Positions 42,898-54,918 of a stretch of DNA of 64,000 nucleotides are shown here, one piece after another; the stretch's first letter is position 1, and every line of letters begins with the position of its first letter. The stretch spans positions 62,001 through 126,000 of the forward strand of contig SWBL01000113.1 in assembly GCA_024195585.1 (NCBI GenBank). The letters are read 5' to 3'. The notes below the pieces were generated by a model. The model did no database searches. It was not told where the DNA came from and worked only from the letters and a program-made list of their open reading frames with translations. This DNA is from Aureobasidium sp. EXF-3400. Taxonomy: Eukaryota; Ascomycota; Dothideomycetes; Dothideales; Saccotheciaceae. Position numbers and translations under genes: made by a program.

Positions 42898-45166
42898 TTA
42901 GACAGTCAACAAGTTGAAGACATCGTTTCTCCATCCTCTGACCTCGGAGCCGTCCTGAATTCTCTCCTCGGCGTGAGCGGCCTCTTCGTTCCAAAGCTTG
43001 ACCACACTTCCAGGTGCGTACTTGCCCTTGAAGACGCCCTTGCCAGGCTGAGCAATACCGACGCGAGTGTAGAGGTCTGGGTCTTCCTCGGGTTGCAGGC
43101 GTGCTGCAATCGCCTTGAAGAAGGTGACGAGATCGTTGGGGTCGGCGATACGAGTAGCACGCAGACGCTCGCGCGCGTAGAGCAGTTCGCGATTGGCTGT
43201 GTGCAAGGCGTCTGCAATAGCAGTAGCAATCTGCTTCTCCATGACCTTGCGAACAATGGGTCGAAGGATGGGCTTGACGAGCCAAGCGACCCAGGAGAAT
43301 TTGCTCTTGCGCAAGGTGTAATCGAGCTTGTGAACGTTAACGCGAACGGCCTTGAGGCTGAGAATCGACTCCATTCTGTCCTTTGCAATCTCCACATCGA
43401 GGTGGATGTCCAGACCCTTCTCATCAAGAGCGAATGATGTGATACCCTCATCAGCTAGTCTGAAGAGACCCGAGTGGGCGCGCATCCAGAAGCCAACTTC
43501 CTCAGCACGGGCAGAAATACCATCGATCTTGATGGTCACCAGATGAGATGAGGTAGAAGTAGTACGGAATCTGGCCTTGCGAATCTCAAAGTCATTGTAG
43601 GTCTCCACACGGAGCTTGTAAGGCAAGAATGAGCTGTGGTTGACAGTCTTACCAGGCTCAATGATCAGATTCTCAAGCAAGAGATCAATGTCGGGAGTGC
43701 TGACCTCCACACGAGGAATGGGTACATATTGGATAGCAGCGATCATCAGAGGGATGAAGATGTTGATGGCGTCAGTAAGGAGTTCCGGGTTTGTGGCGTT
43801 ATGAAGAGGCGACAGAATGCGGAAGATCTGGAGACCATGCTGCATGAGCTTGGCCACGTCTTCGTCGTGTAGGACAGAGAGCAAAGTCTCCTGAAGTTGT
43901 CCGAGGAAGATATCGATGTCGGTACGAAGGTCGGATTCAGAACCAACCTTGCGAGATTTTTCGCGTAGCTCATCAAACTTCTCACGAGCAGTATCGAAGA
44001 AGTCAGGGTCAGTAAGAAGAGTCTGGAGCGAGTTGCCGATATCCACCATGAGGTTCTCAAACTCGGGATCCTTCTCGGAGTGCGAAATAACCTTCTTGAA
44101 TGCCTCCTCGAGCTTCTTCCAGGCTTCACGATCTCCGAAAGATGAGAGCAAAGACCAGAAGTTCTTACCAGCCTTGTCCATCTCAGCATTCTCATGCACA
44201 TCCTCTTCAAGAGCATTGACAGTCTCCTCAACCGAACGTGAGTAAGCAACCGCATAACGCTTGAGTAGCGTTGAAAGAGTCGAGACGGATTGGTTGTAAT
44301 CAGGGCGCTTTCTGAGTTGCATGACCGCCTGTTTCAGACGGTTGACCATGACCTGACCTTCATCACCAGAAAGCTTCTCCTCGGCACTTTGCTCAGTGTC
44401 TTGGGCGACCTGAGCAACTCCATTTGCTACAACCTTGGAGACATCTGCAATGTCGTTTCCGAGATCCTTGCCTGAGGGTGGGGGTCCGGAGTCGGCTCCA
44501 GGTTTTGTCAGCTTGGCTTGTTCCTGCTGCGATGGCTCAATCTTCTTGCCTGCCTCTTCTGCAACATTTGACAGTGAGAAGGCAGCGTCCTTGAAAATTT
44601 CACGACCGACAGTGTTCAGATCGGAGAGGAAGATGCGGAAATCAGAGTTTGTGAGAAGGAGTGATCCAATCGTTTGCAGGCTTTGGTAAGCTATTCAGTG
44701 TCAGCATAAATTAGAAACAGAATCGCTCCCAGCAGTACTTACCAGCAGCAGTCTTGGCCTTCGACTGGGCCTTGTAGGCTCTCTGTGCTAGATCCTCTAC
44801 ATCGACGTGTACTCTGGACTGAGTCAATGACCAAATGAAATCCTGAATCTGATCCTCGCTGTTCTTGTGTACAAGCAATTCGATAAAGTCTTTCAGCCAC
44901 TGTTTTGTGAACTTGGCAAGGCGTCTTCCCGAGTCACTGAGGTTTGGATCGGTAGGATTCAGGACATCAGAAGAGAGCAAGGATCTGAGGTTGACGACCA
45001 GCTGTTCGTTCGAGGGCATGTATCCATCGGCCAGGGCTCTAATCATCTGATACGAGTGCAGCTTCTGGTGAAGCTCACGCTGAAGGATTGTGTCATCGCG
45101 GTACTGGGGTAGCAAGGGCTGCGTATCGTCGGACTTTGACTTGCGGAATCCGAAGCAGGACGACAT
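42898..45166 (-). CDS. HAM1-like protein (DUF5923/DUF4449-type, BPI/TULIP-like)
   Basis: Exons 44743-45166 and 42898-44690 (52-nt intron) encode 738 residues. The N-terminus 'MSSCFGFRKSKSDDTQPLLP' is followed by an all-helical region (to about 450). The C-terminal part alternates strands and helices typical of lipid-binding BPI/TULIP folds ('VNVHKLDYTLRKSKFSWVAW', 'KPILRPIVRKVMEKQIATAI'). From memory this is the fungal family with HAM1-like N and C domains, likely at membrane surfaces. 'SSCFG' offers a possible lipidated cysteine at residue 4, but no canonical N-myristoylation glycine is present. The biochemical function is not established. Confidence 0.8.
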
Positions 45167-46101
45167 GGTGACTGCAGGGATGGCCGGACAATGATTAGTC
45201 GCAGCGAACACAAGGTGGAAGAGTTTCAATTGAGGGTGGGCAAGTGAAGACTATGAAAGATTCTAATGTGTAGCAAGCAAGCGGCAGGCAGCCGCGAGCA
45301 CAAGAGCAAACGTCGAAAGTTCGTCATGATATCGTCGTCATTGCGGGGAAGCAAGCATGTGAGAACAGGCTTGATGACATTCAGAGTCGCAGAGCCGCTA
45401 CGGCTGGCTAGTTTGAGAAGGATGGTGATATGGAACAGGGGCTTTTGTTATGGCATTCTTGCTCTAAAAGCTCCGACCATGACAGGAGGTCTGGAGAGGC
45501 GATGTAAAGTGGAACTCAATATCAGATTAGGGGGAGAGCAGTCCGTCTCGGGCTGGCAAGAAGGCCGCACGGTGGCCGAGTCGGGACGCGACGACCGACC
45601 GTGACTAGGCTGAAAATATCCCTTCGGCGGAAAAAATCGGAGGCGTGGGGGCTGCTCCTACGGTTGTGCACGGCTTTGCGACTTCGGAAAACAGATAGCG
45701 GCAATTAAGACGTATAACATGTTGAATTTTCAATCGATTGCAGAGAACAAAGCAAAAGGAAGCGGCTAAAACCATTCATAAACTTGGTAACAAGTCACGA
45801 ACGAGAATTCAATTGAGGCAGTTGCAGCGAGGTTTGGGAAGAAGGTCAGGCTAGGCACTCGGCGTAGGGCAAGAGCGACCGGGCCGATAATTCGGCACCC
45901 CACAAAGGCTGGGGATGGTATAAGTTTTGGTGGAGCTTTATTGTCCAGAATGTAACTGCCCGACGTGCTCTGAGGCTCGCATTTTCGTAGGGCCTCATAT
46001 GCCGAACAAAACTTCTTCCGACATGAGGCGACCTTTTTTTCAGTTTCATCAAAGATTATAAATTGCTGACCGCTGGCTGCTTTAGCCTGAATTCCTTCTC
46101 T
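45167..46101. promoter_or_regulatory. Divergent region, HAM1-like gene/malic enzyme
   Basis: About 935 nt between divergent start codons. Close to malic enzyme, a T8 run (46032-46039), GCTGAC (46064-46069) and TTTAG (46081-46085) resemble the end of a leader intron, but no donor can be fixed. Confidence 0.4.
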
Positions 46102-48048
46102 ATGTCTCTATCCTCGTCGCGCGTGCTCCGTTACCTACTTAAACGTCCTCTTCCCTCTTCCTCTGCCCGACGACCATCTGCTTTCTTTCACACTTCCTCC
46201 ACCATGTCTTCCTCAGCATCAATTGCTCCTGCTCCTGCAGCAAACATCACTCAGAGCCACCCTCCTGCTGTCTCATCAAGGCAAACGTCAGTACTTTCTC
46301 CTCCAGCAGCCATTGAAGCTTCCCCAATGCTGACCTCTTTTTCAGAAGCGCCGACTACGACACCGCATACCCCATTGAGGTCCGCAAGTACCTCCGCACA
46401 TACGGACTCACCCCTCCAGCTGTCGAGAGCTTCGAGACCCAAGAAAAGAGATGCCTTCAGCTCCTTGAGAACAAGCAAACTCCCATTGACAAGTACCAAT
46501 ACCTCACCCACCTGAGAAACACAAACGTCAACCTCTTCTACCGTCTCTTGTCTGGCAACGTCAAGGAGATCACCCCCGTCATCTACACTCCCACCGTTGG
46601 CGAGGCCTGCCAGCGATGGTCAGAGCTCTACACCCAGCCTGAAGGTGAGCTTACTCTGCCTACTGAATGCATCTAGTCCTTTCTGACTCCTTCCAGGCAT
46701 GTACCTTTCATACTCCGACAAGGGCAACCTCCACTCCATCATTCAGAACTGGCCCCACAACGTCGAGATCACCGTCGTTACTGACGGCTCGCGTATCCTT
46801 GGTCTCGGTGATCTTGGTATCAACGGTATGGGTATCCCTGTCGGCAAGCTCGCTCTCTACACTGCCTGCGCTGGTATCAGACCCGATGCCACTCTCCCCT
46901 TGACTCTCGACTTGGGCACCAGCAACGAGGAGCTCCGTAACGACCCTCTGTACTTGGGCAGCAGACGTGACAATGTGACCGCCGATGAGGAGCGTGAGTT
47001 CCTTGATGAGCTCATGGCCGCCCTTACTGAGCGTTGGCCCGGTATTGTCATCCAGTACGAGGACTTCAAGAACCCCTTCCCCTCGCTCGAGCGCTACCAG
47101 AACACCTACACCATGTTCAACGACGACATTCAAGGTACCGGTGCCGTCATCCTTGGTGGTTTCATCAATGGTGTCAAGCAGTCCAAGGTTGCCGCCGCTG
47201 ACCAGCGTGCCGTCTTCTTTGGTGCTGGCTCTGCCGGTGTTGGTGTTGCTAAGCAGCTCGTCGAGTTCTTCATGAACGAGGGTCTCACCGAGGACCAAGC
47301 CAGAAAGTGCTTCTGGCTGGTCGACTCCAAGGGTCTCATCACCAACGACCGTGGCGACAAGCTTGCCGAGCACAAGCTCTACTTCTCTCGTGACGACAAC
47401 GAGGGCAAGCAGTACAAGACCCTCGAGGATGTCATCGAATATGTCAAGCCCACTATCCTCATGGGTCTCAGCACTATCGGTGGTGCCTTCACTCCCGAGA
47501 TCATCAAGCGCATGGCCGAGTTGAACAAGATGCCCGTCATCTTCCCTCTGTCCAACCCCAGCAGCAAGTCTGAGTGCACCTTCGAGGACGCCATCAAGTA
47601 CACCGAAGGCCGCGTCCTCTTCGCTTCTGGTTCGCCTTTCCCTGCCATTGAGTACAACGGCAAGACCCTTGAGCCCGGCCAAGGAAACAACATGTACGTC
47701 TTCCCTGGTATTGGACTTGGTGCCATCCTGTCCAAGGCCGTCAACGTCACTCAGTCCATGATCTACGCCTCTGGCAAGGCTCTCTCAGAGTCTCTTACCC
47801 CCGAAGAGATCGAGCAGAACTGGATGTACCCCGACATCCGCCGCATCCGCGAAGTCAGTGTTGTTGTCACCTGCGGTGTCATCCGCGCTGCCCAGAAGGC
47901 TGGTGTCGACCGCGAGCTCGGCCTGCGCAACATGGACGACAAGGCTTTGACCGAGTACGTCCAGCAGCGCATGTACGACCCCTTCACCGAGGGCAAGAAG
48001 GTTCAGGATGAGGTCAAGGAACTCGCTTCCCACCTCTCCAAGCTTTAA
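46102..48048 (+). CDS. mae1: Malic enzyme with mitochondrial presequence and C-terminal SKL
   Basis: Malic enzyme decarboxylates L-malate to pyruvate and CO2, yielding NAD(P)H. Exons 46102-46286, 46346-46644 and 46697-48048 encode 611 residues. The first about 35 residues are Ser/Arg-rich without acids ('MSLSSSRVLRYLLKRPLPSS'), a clear matrix-targeting type. A second ATG at 46204 ('MSSSASIAPAPA') would yield a form without it. Catalytic motifs are intact: 'VIYTPTVGEACQRW', 'TDGSRILGLGDLGINGMGI', the metal-binding 'FNDDIQGTGA', NAD-binding 'GAGSAGVGVA' and 'IFPLSNPSSKSECTFED'. The last residues are HLSKL, ending in a canonical type 1 peroxisomal signal. Cofactor preference cannot be settled by eye. 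Confidence 0.95.
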
Positions 48049-49215
48049 ACGAACATGACCATACCAAAAGTTGATTGATTTTGTACTGGGAAGGTCTCAC
48101 GAGACCATTTGCATATACACGGGCCAGGTTAGGCCCAAGACCGTTTTGACATACACGCCACCGAACAGGCGTTCGTGGCATGACAGCAGGTTACAGGAAC
48201 GTTTTTGAAGCGATAAGTTGTGTTTGTCGCTCACGTTCAACAAAAAGGGAGAGCCGGCCCTCGGCGCTGGGGTCTGGCAAAGCATTATTGTTTCATCTTT
48301 ACGACCAGCGAAGGAGTTTTTAGTCTTTGGACCAGAAGTCCACATACCTAATGAATGACATATTTCTACGTTTTCTACAGCGCCTTTCTCCTGTGCTCTT
48401 GTGTGTTGTACTTCAGAAGTTGGTCTTCTTATCGTGATGATGGGTCTACTATTGCGTGCTCGAATCGCCTTAATTAGTTGATGCTGTTAGTGTCAGATGT
48501 CGGTTGTGCTGCGAACGACCAAGTCCGCTTTGTAAATTGTGCCACCCTGTCATGCGATGTTCATGCTACTCGTGACCATTTCCAGCCACTTTTCTGCAGT
48601 ATTAGATGTCGCTCCTTCTAGTCACACGGTACTTTGAGTATTCTGCATGTTTCGTTTGGTCAGAAATGGTCGACACTTGATTGTTGGCTTACAATTTTCG
48701 TCTCCATTGCTTTGGCTGTTGGAAATCCGGTGGAGTCTGCACCACCGCTCGCTTGAACAATTATCTGACTATTGCTAGGGAGCCCTTTACAAACAACAAG
48801 ATAAACCAGATCTGCTATATGAGAGGATAAAGATAAAAAGAGCAAAGAGGTTCAGATGGGTTTGCTTCCTTCTCTTTCTCTGTGATATCATGACTACAAT
48901 CACAGCAGGTAGGGGATCAAAGTAGATCTAGAGTGGATCAAGTCAAGAATGTCAATTGCATAATTTTATGGATATCAAAGCGAAAAGAGAGAGCAGTGAG
49001 TTTGAAAATAGAGGCATGGGCACAGCCAAAAGCAAGAGCAACCGGACACCTCAAGCTGTCTTTATACCGCTCATAAAACACAATACGCCTGGCTTTTTCC
49101 TCTTTGGAAAGCCATGAATGATATCATTCTGTCTCTTGTTCCTCTTTTCCTCTTTTCGAATGATGCTTGTCAGCAATTTTTACCACAACTTTCCCTTGTT
49201 TGACAGAGACTTCAA
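48049..49215. other. Convergent intergenic region
   Basis: About 1.17 kb between the malic enzyme and reb1 3' ends, A/T-richer to the right. Only short chance frames were seen. Confidence 0.4.
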
Positions 49216-51258
49216 TCAGTTGTAGTCTGCCTCTTCGTGCTCGGATTCAGGGACTTCAGGCTCTTGTTCTTCTTCAACCTCGCCTTCTTGCTCAGCAGCA
49301 TATCCGTTTCCATTAGTTTCTGTCTCTTCTGCTGCACCCATTGTGGCATCGTTGTCGCCAGCATGAGCAACAGCATCAGCCAACTCTTCATCAATCTGCT
49401 GCTCAACACCAATAGAAGGCATAGTCAAATCTCCCTCATCATCAGACTCCTGCACCTTCTCCTCGCTACGGAAAGTGCCCGTGCTTCTTCTGCCGCCGTG
49501 CGAAGCGCGATGTTTGGGTGCTGAGCGCACGGCAAGCGCTGCAGGGTCGAAACTGGTCTCCAGCCAGTTGACCTGGTTCTCGAGGTTGAGCTTGAAGTCG
49601 TGAGTGTCACCGACGGACTCACGCAACTTCCTGTAGACGACTTTGCGGTCGGCGGTGGAGTAGGGCGAACCACCGTGCAAGCGCGTCACCACAGCCCAGA
49701 AGGTGTTTTTGCTGGAGAAGGCGCCCATCTGTGCGCCGTAGAGGGTTTCGCGGGTAACGTCGAGCATATCGCCGACGGTCATTTCGTCGAAGCGGCGTTG
49801 GGCTTCGGCTTTCCAGCGGGTGGTTGTGTGAGGCGAAGTCATGCCGTCGTCGTAGAGTTCTTCTTCGTCTCTGACGATTTCTCCACGTGCAATGGCTTCT
49901 TCGCGTTCGCGTTGGGCGGTCTCTTCGCGGATCACGCGGGCCTTGATTTTGCGCCATTTCATGCTGCATTGGAGGCGGTTGCGCGAGCCGTTCATCTTTT
50001 GCACAACCACGTTCCAGGCAATGTAGTCGTCTTCGATCTCGCGGCTGAGTGTGGTGTCCATGGTTGCTTGGACGGCCTTGAGACACTCGTCAACAGCCTG
50101 AGCAAGGCGCTGTTCTTCGTCCTGGGTCCAGACATCGGTGTGGCGTTGGTCGAGCGAGACATGGTTGCGCCAGCGGTCACGGCAGTCCTCTGGCATGCGG
50201 CCTACACGTTCGCCAATCTTGACCCATTTGTTGGGGGTCTCGGCGTAGGCGGTGCGCAGTAACTCATCTTGCTCCTCGGTCCAGCGTCCACGTTGGAAGT
50301 TGTTGTAATGACGGCGGCAGTAGCGTTGCACGGCGCGACGGTTGCGATGAGGCAGGATGTCAGTAGCTAGATCGACGTAGACTTTGCTCATTTCGCGTGA
50401 TGACGACTGAATCAAGCCAATGAGTTGATCGCGCGACAGTTCGTGATCGCGACAGAAAGTCAACATGTGAGTCTCGATCAGGTCGCATTCGACAGGTGTG
50501 AAAGGTCCTTGTTCAGGGTAGTCGCCAACTGATGCTCGAGGCATTGAGGATCGCTTGACGCGTTTGACGGCTTGTGCAGGCGAACCATTCTCGGTCGACT
50601 GTCGCTTGCGTTTCGTCTTGGGCTTTGCTGAAGAGGATTGCGGTTGCTCCTGGTCGTTGTCTGAGTCTGGTGGAACCTCGAATTGGCTGATGTCGTTTTC
50701 GGTATCCTCCATGGGTTCCTCAGGTTCCTCGGGTTCTGCGTCCAAAGCACCAACCTCAGCCTCAGCCTCCTCTTCTACCACATCTTCCTGCTGTTGCTCG
50801 GGCTCGACTGGGTGGTCCTCAGGGTTCTCATCGGCTTGTTCCTCACTAGGCTCCTGTGTCTCGGGCACCTCGACCTCCTGTGTCTCTTCGGGCTGGATAG
50901 ACTGCTTCTTCGAGCGACCCTTGCGCGTTTTGGCCGGCTTCTCAGTGTGCTCCTCGGCGGCGTCGTCTGCCATGGCTTCGTCAGCAGCAGGCGCAGCGGC
51001 GTCGGCCTTGCGCTTGCGAGTCGACCTGGCAGCCTTTGCCTGGACAGGAGTCTCGTCAATGGTTTGTGGAATATTGGGTCGTGCAGGAGTCTGCTGCTCT
51101 CCAATTTCCTCAGACGCTGCGCGAATGCGCGCGCTGCTTCTCATTGGCTTGGAGGCCGAGCTGGCGCGTCCTTTTGCGTAAGTCTTGAGCTTGCCGGCTT
51201 TGCTCTTAGATGTGCCTGGGGTTTGGACAGCGGCTGTGTCGGCCTGTGGTGACTCCAT
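49216..51258 (-). CDS. reb1: Reb1/TTF1-type Myb DNA-binding protein
   Basis: Reb1 binds rDNA and many promoters. In yeasts it terminates RNA polymerase I transcription, blocks replication forks and keeps promoters nucleosome-free. One exon of 680 residues. The first 240 residues are acidic and Gln/Glu/Pro-rich with nuclear-localisation-like clusters ('KPKTKRKRQ'). The conserved core starts near 265 ('GPFTPVECDLIETHMLTFCR'). It includes Myb/SANT repeats at about 320 ('GRWTEEQDELLRTAYAE'), 375 ('DVWTQDEEQRLAQAVDE') and 413 ('IAWNVVVQKMNGSRNRLQC'). The C-terminal tail is again acidic. No intron is needed; the ATG at 51258 is the first in frame. Confidence 0.88.
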   Translation of the reverse strand: MESPQADTAAVQTPGTSKSKAGKLKTYAKGRASSASKPMRSSARIRAASEEIGEQQTPARPNIPQTIDETPVQAKAARSTRKRKADAAAPAADEAMADDAAEEHTEKPAKTRKGRSKKQSIQPEETQEVEVPETQEPSEEQADENPEDHPVEPEQQQEDVVEEEAEAEVGALDAEPEEPEEPMEDTENDISQFEVPPDSDNDQEQPQSSSAKPKTKRKRQSTENGSPAQAVKRVKRSSMPRASVGDYPEQGPFTPVECDLIETHMLTFCRDHELSRDQLIGLIQSSSREMSKVYVDLATDILPHRNRRAVQRYCRRHYNNFQRGRWTEEQDELLRTAYAETPNKWVKIGERVGRMPEDCRDRWRNHVSLDQRHTDVWTQDEEQRLAQAVDECLKAVQATMDTTLSREIEDDYIAWNVVVQKMNGSRNRLQCSMKWRKIKARVIREETAQREREEAIARGEIVRDEEELYDDGMTSPHTTTRWKAEAQRRFDEMTVGDMLDVTRETLYGAQMGAFSSKNTFWAVVTRLHGGSPYSTADRKVVYRKLRESVGDTHDFKLNLENQVNWLETSFDPAALAVRSAPKHRASHGGRRSTGTFRSEEKVQESDDEGDLTMPSIGVEQQIDEELADAVAHAGDNDATMGAAEETETNGNGYAAEQEGEVEEEQEPEVPESEHEEADYN

Positions 51259-51719
51259 GGTAGGGGTGGGTGTGATTACTGCGACGCGTCGTTAGTTGAT
51301 CCAGAGCGCGCCACGATCAGAAAAGGAGGGTTGCGCAAAAAGTACCTCGATCAAGTTGTTCAGGCGGACTCGAGGAAAGACTCTGCGATTCGACGACAGC
51401 GTGTTGGGTTCCTGGTCCGGACTGCGACGATGAGAAGAATTAATTTGATGTTAAGAAATAATTGCACTATCTCGCGTCTTGGCACCCTGTCTTCCCCAGC
51501 TCCTCGGTTCAATCCTTTCCCCAGGCTTGCTCTCGCTTCAATTTGCTAACAGGCACAAGGATAGTGATAGAAACATGGTGATGAATAGAGATAATCATGA
51601 TTTATCGTATTGTACTTCTTCCAGTTCGTCAAATGCTACCCAGCCACGCTCAATGCATCATGCACAGTCATTAACATGTCAAGCTATAACCCCATATCTC
51701 TCAAAAAGCATTCCACCAA
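51259..51719. other. Intergenic, reb1 promoter side
   Basis: About 460 nt between reb1 and the rad54 3' end, both on the minus strand. It should hold the reb1 promoter. A B-box-like GGTTCAATCC at 51507-51516 has no flanking tRNA arms. Confidence 0.4.
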
Positions 51720-54298
51720 CTAATGGCTGATGTACTGGAACACAGCACTGACTATGTCCTCCGAACACTCCTGTCTGAGCAGCAAATCTTGGATCCTGCC
51801 CATTGCTCCCGCCTCGCCATCGTTGGTGAAGTGATTCCATGTGCTGGTATCACCATAGAGCATTGCGGGTGCTTTGATGAACTGCTTACCCTCCTTGCAA
51901 CGCTTGCACTTGAACGTGTCGTGCGTATCACTTGCAGTATCGCGTCGGTACTGGAAAAGCTCACGGAGACTTTCCGCCGAGAAATGACGTTCCACATCTT
52001 CTGCCGAATCCACCACACAAGATGACAATGACTGCTTGTGTGATTGTCTCTGGAAGATCTTCTCTTCGATCGTTCCGGTTGCGATGAAGCGATACACAAA
52101 GCAGTCTTTCTTCTGTCCGTCACGCCAGACACGCGCAAGCGCCTGCTGATCTGCTGCAGGATTCCAGTCGGGGTCGAACAACACAAGACGGTTGGCGCCA
52201 ATCAAGTTGAGACCACATCCACCTGCCTTTGAAGACAACAGGAAGACGAACTCGTTGCCTTCGGGGTCGTTGAATTTGTCCACCAGCTTGGCACGCTTGT
52301 TGACAGTCATGGTACCGTCGAGTCTAAGACTGCCATAGTTTCTGGCGCGACAAAGCTTCTCGAAGATGTCAAGAGTCTGTGTGTAGTTCGAGATCAAGAC
52401 AATCTTGTCGTTTGTCTCGTGTCTGATTCGAGCAAGCATACGATCAAGCACCTGCATCTTGCCTGAGTACCATGACTTGACATCTCTATCACGACCACGA
52501 GCATCCTTAGGTACAAAGTCTGCGGGGAACGTGCTTTCGCAGCCAGGCAAATCTTCTGGAAGGTTCAGTAGATCAGGATGGTTGCAGAGTTTCTTGAGCA
52601 AACCAATGGCCTTGAGAGGCTGACTGCCTTTACCCTTCAATAAACTCTTGATGTCAGGAGACTGCAGGAAGTGGTTGTAGAGATCCTTCTGGAAAGGTGC
52701 CATGTTACAGAAGACAACGTGTTCGTACTTCACAGGCAAATACTTGCTCAGAATATCGTTGGTGCGGCGGATGATAAACTTGTTGACCAAGGTCAAGAGT
52801 TCACTTAGTCGCTCGTCGCCCTTCTGACGGTCGGCATCGGAACCACCTGCATCGCGACCACGCAAGATAGGAAGCTCGAACTTCTTGCGGAACTCCATTC
52901 TTGTACCAAGGTAGTCGGGGTTGGCAAAGTTGAGTAGCGAGAAGTATTCCGAAAGATCGTTCTGGATGGGTGTACCAGACAGAATGACTCGCTTCTGCAC
53001 ATTGAGACCATTCAGAGCCTGAAAAGTCTGACTGTCGGCGTTTTTCAGCTTGTGACCTTCGTCACAGAGCAAAAGGCCAATTGGCGTGTCTCTGAACTCG
53101 TCGACGTAGAGTCTGAGCGTGTCGTAAGATACAATAATAACAGGACGAATGATGGAACGACCTGATGCAATTGACCACTGGCGAATTTGCTGAATAAGCT
53201 CTTCCTTGGTGGCCTTGCCGTCGATAGCGAATGGATTGATAGCATCCTTGCCCAGCCATTTGACCAATTCGTTAGCCCAGTTACGGACCAAACTCGAAGG
53301 GCAAACGATGATGGCCTTGTTGATTGACGGTTTGCCAGCATCTGGCGATTGCTTGAGAAGAGTCCACATGAGAGCGATACATTGTAGCGTTTTACCGAGA
53401 CCCATCTCATCTGCCATGATGCATCCTTGAGCCTTCTCGTCTATAAGTCCAGTTGTAGCACGATACAGGAACTGTGAACAGAGATTAACTTCTGACGGAA
53501 TGATGTGCTCTTGCAACATACCTTGACACCCTCAATCTGATGAGGACGTAACACCTTGGCCAATCTGGGGTCTATGACAACAGGTACTCGAGGACGCTCC
53601 TCAACAACCTTCTTCTTCAATCCTAAGATATCTGCTAAGCTCTTGTGCATGATCGGTTCGTCCACCTTTTCCTTGGGCTCTTCTGTTTTTTCCTCGGATG
53701 CATCTTCTATTTGTTTCGCAGGCTTGTCGTCAACGGTAGGATCGTAAAGAACAATGGCAAACTCTCCACTGGGATCATGAAGTGGCTTGGCAACGAAGAC
53801 TGCACCCTGTCGCAGTCCTAGAAGAGGTGGGGGGCGAGAGGCATTGTATGCTCCGGAATCCTTGTTGAGAAAGGGGACGGTGAAGCGTTGACGCATCGAC
53901 TGATCTTTGTCTTTGGGCTTGAAAACAGGAAAGCGATTGACATCTCGAGTAGCAAGAGCGAGTCGGTCTTCGTTACTGTAGGGCTTGTCGGCGTCATCTG
54001 CCTCGCCATCGGCACCAGAATAGTTGACCTTTCTTCGCTTGCGTGCTGGCTTCTCAGAGGCTCTTGTGGGTGTCGCAGATCCAGGGCATTTGAAAGGCTT
54101 CATCAATCGGTCGGCAGTGATTGGGGTGCCGCCATACATGCGAGAACGCTTCTGGGTGGGCAGTGGCGTTGGTGCGACATTCTCCTTCTCGATGACGGCA
54201 ATCCTGGCAAAGCACTGTCAGGGTTGTTCAATTGATGGGTGGGAGACGAGTAATGTACATTACGAATGGTTGTTATCTGGTCTGGTTGCCACTTACAT
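51720..54298 (-). CDS. rad54: Rad54 recombination ATPase (Swi2/Snf2 family)
   Basis: Rad54 is a dsDNA translocase that works with Rad51 in homologous recombination. Coding parts are 54297-54298 (AT of the start codon), 53522-54203 and 51720-53471, 811 residues in all. The first intron (54204-54296, donor GTAAGT, acceptor TTGCCAG) splits the ATG; joining AT to G gives 'MIAVIEKENVAPTPLPTQKR' in the correct frame. If it is not used, the ATG of 'MYGGTPITADRL' at 54139 is the fallback start. Helicase motifs are complete: I 'DEMGLGKT', Ia 'VCPSSLVRNW', II 'DEGH', III 'VILSGTPIQNDL', V 'SSKAGGCGLNLIGANRL' and VI 'QQALARVWRDGQ'. A CxxC ('FKCKRCKEG') near the C-terminus fits the Rad54 zinc-binding region. 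Confidence 0.95.
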
Positions 54299-54918
54299 TC
54301 ACAAAAAGAATCGTCGTGGTTTTGTCGAAAGAATGAGCCTCAGGGTGCCTAGAGGACGTGTTGGAGGGTGGCGTCTAGAACACGCGCGACCCCGTGACTG
54401 AGGCAGTTTCGAAAATTGAGAAGGCGCGACCATCATCTATTTAGCTATTCAGTCTTCGATAATGCAAAGGATGTTATGGATATAATAGATTATACAACAT
54501 CCGAATCTAAGCACAGCAATTGCTGTCTGTAGGTCTTCGTGAAAGAAACCCATTACACTGACTAGGCTTCGAAGATTCATGAGCACCATGATGGTCGACC
54601 ATGGAGCGTAGAACGGAGGCATCTTTAACCGGCCGCAGAAGTCGGAAGGAGCTTCCCCATATGCAAACAGGACAAACAACCATCTTGGAATGACATGTGG
54701 CTATAGTCTTGCATGTCTTTTACGGTTCGTAAGCGAATGAAGAGTTTGTATCTGCTGGATTAGATATCCTGATTGCTTGCAACTGGATTGTAGCGATATA
54801 CAAGCGCACCAATTCTAGGACTATCTGGGATTGACTGTCCGACTTATAAACGTGTTCAGCACTAAGCTTTCCAACCAAACGGCAGTTTACCACATACATT
54901 GCTTTGCGATTCAGAAGG
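54299..54918. promoter_or_regulatory. Divergent region, rad54/UGGT
   Basis: About 620 nt shared by rad54 (minus) and the UGGT gene (plus). It includes the rad54 leader. No named regulatory motif is claimed. Confidence 0.4.

Noticed and set aside
46708..47682. 324-codon minus-strand open frame inside malic enzyme
   Set aside because: Antisense to a highly biased, well-conserved coding exon. The composition (Val/Leu/Asp/Gly runs) is typical of a shadow frame.
51507..51516. B-box-like GGTTCAATCC, possible tRNA gene
   Set aside because: No T-stem pairing, no A-box at the right distance and no acceptor stem.
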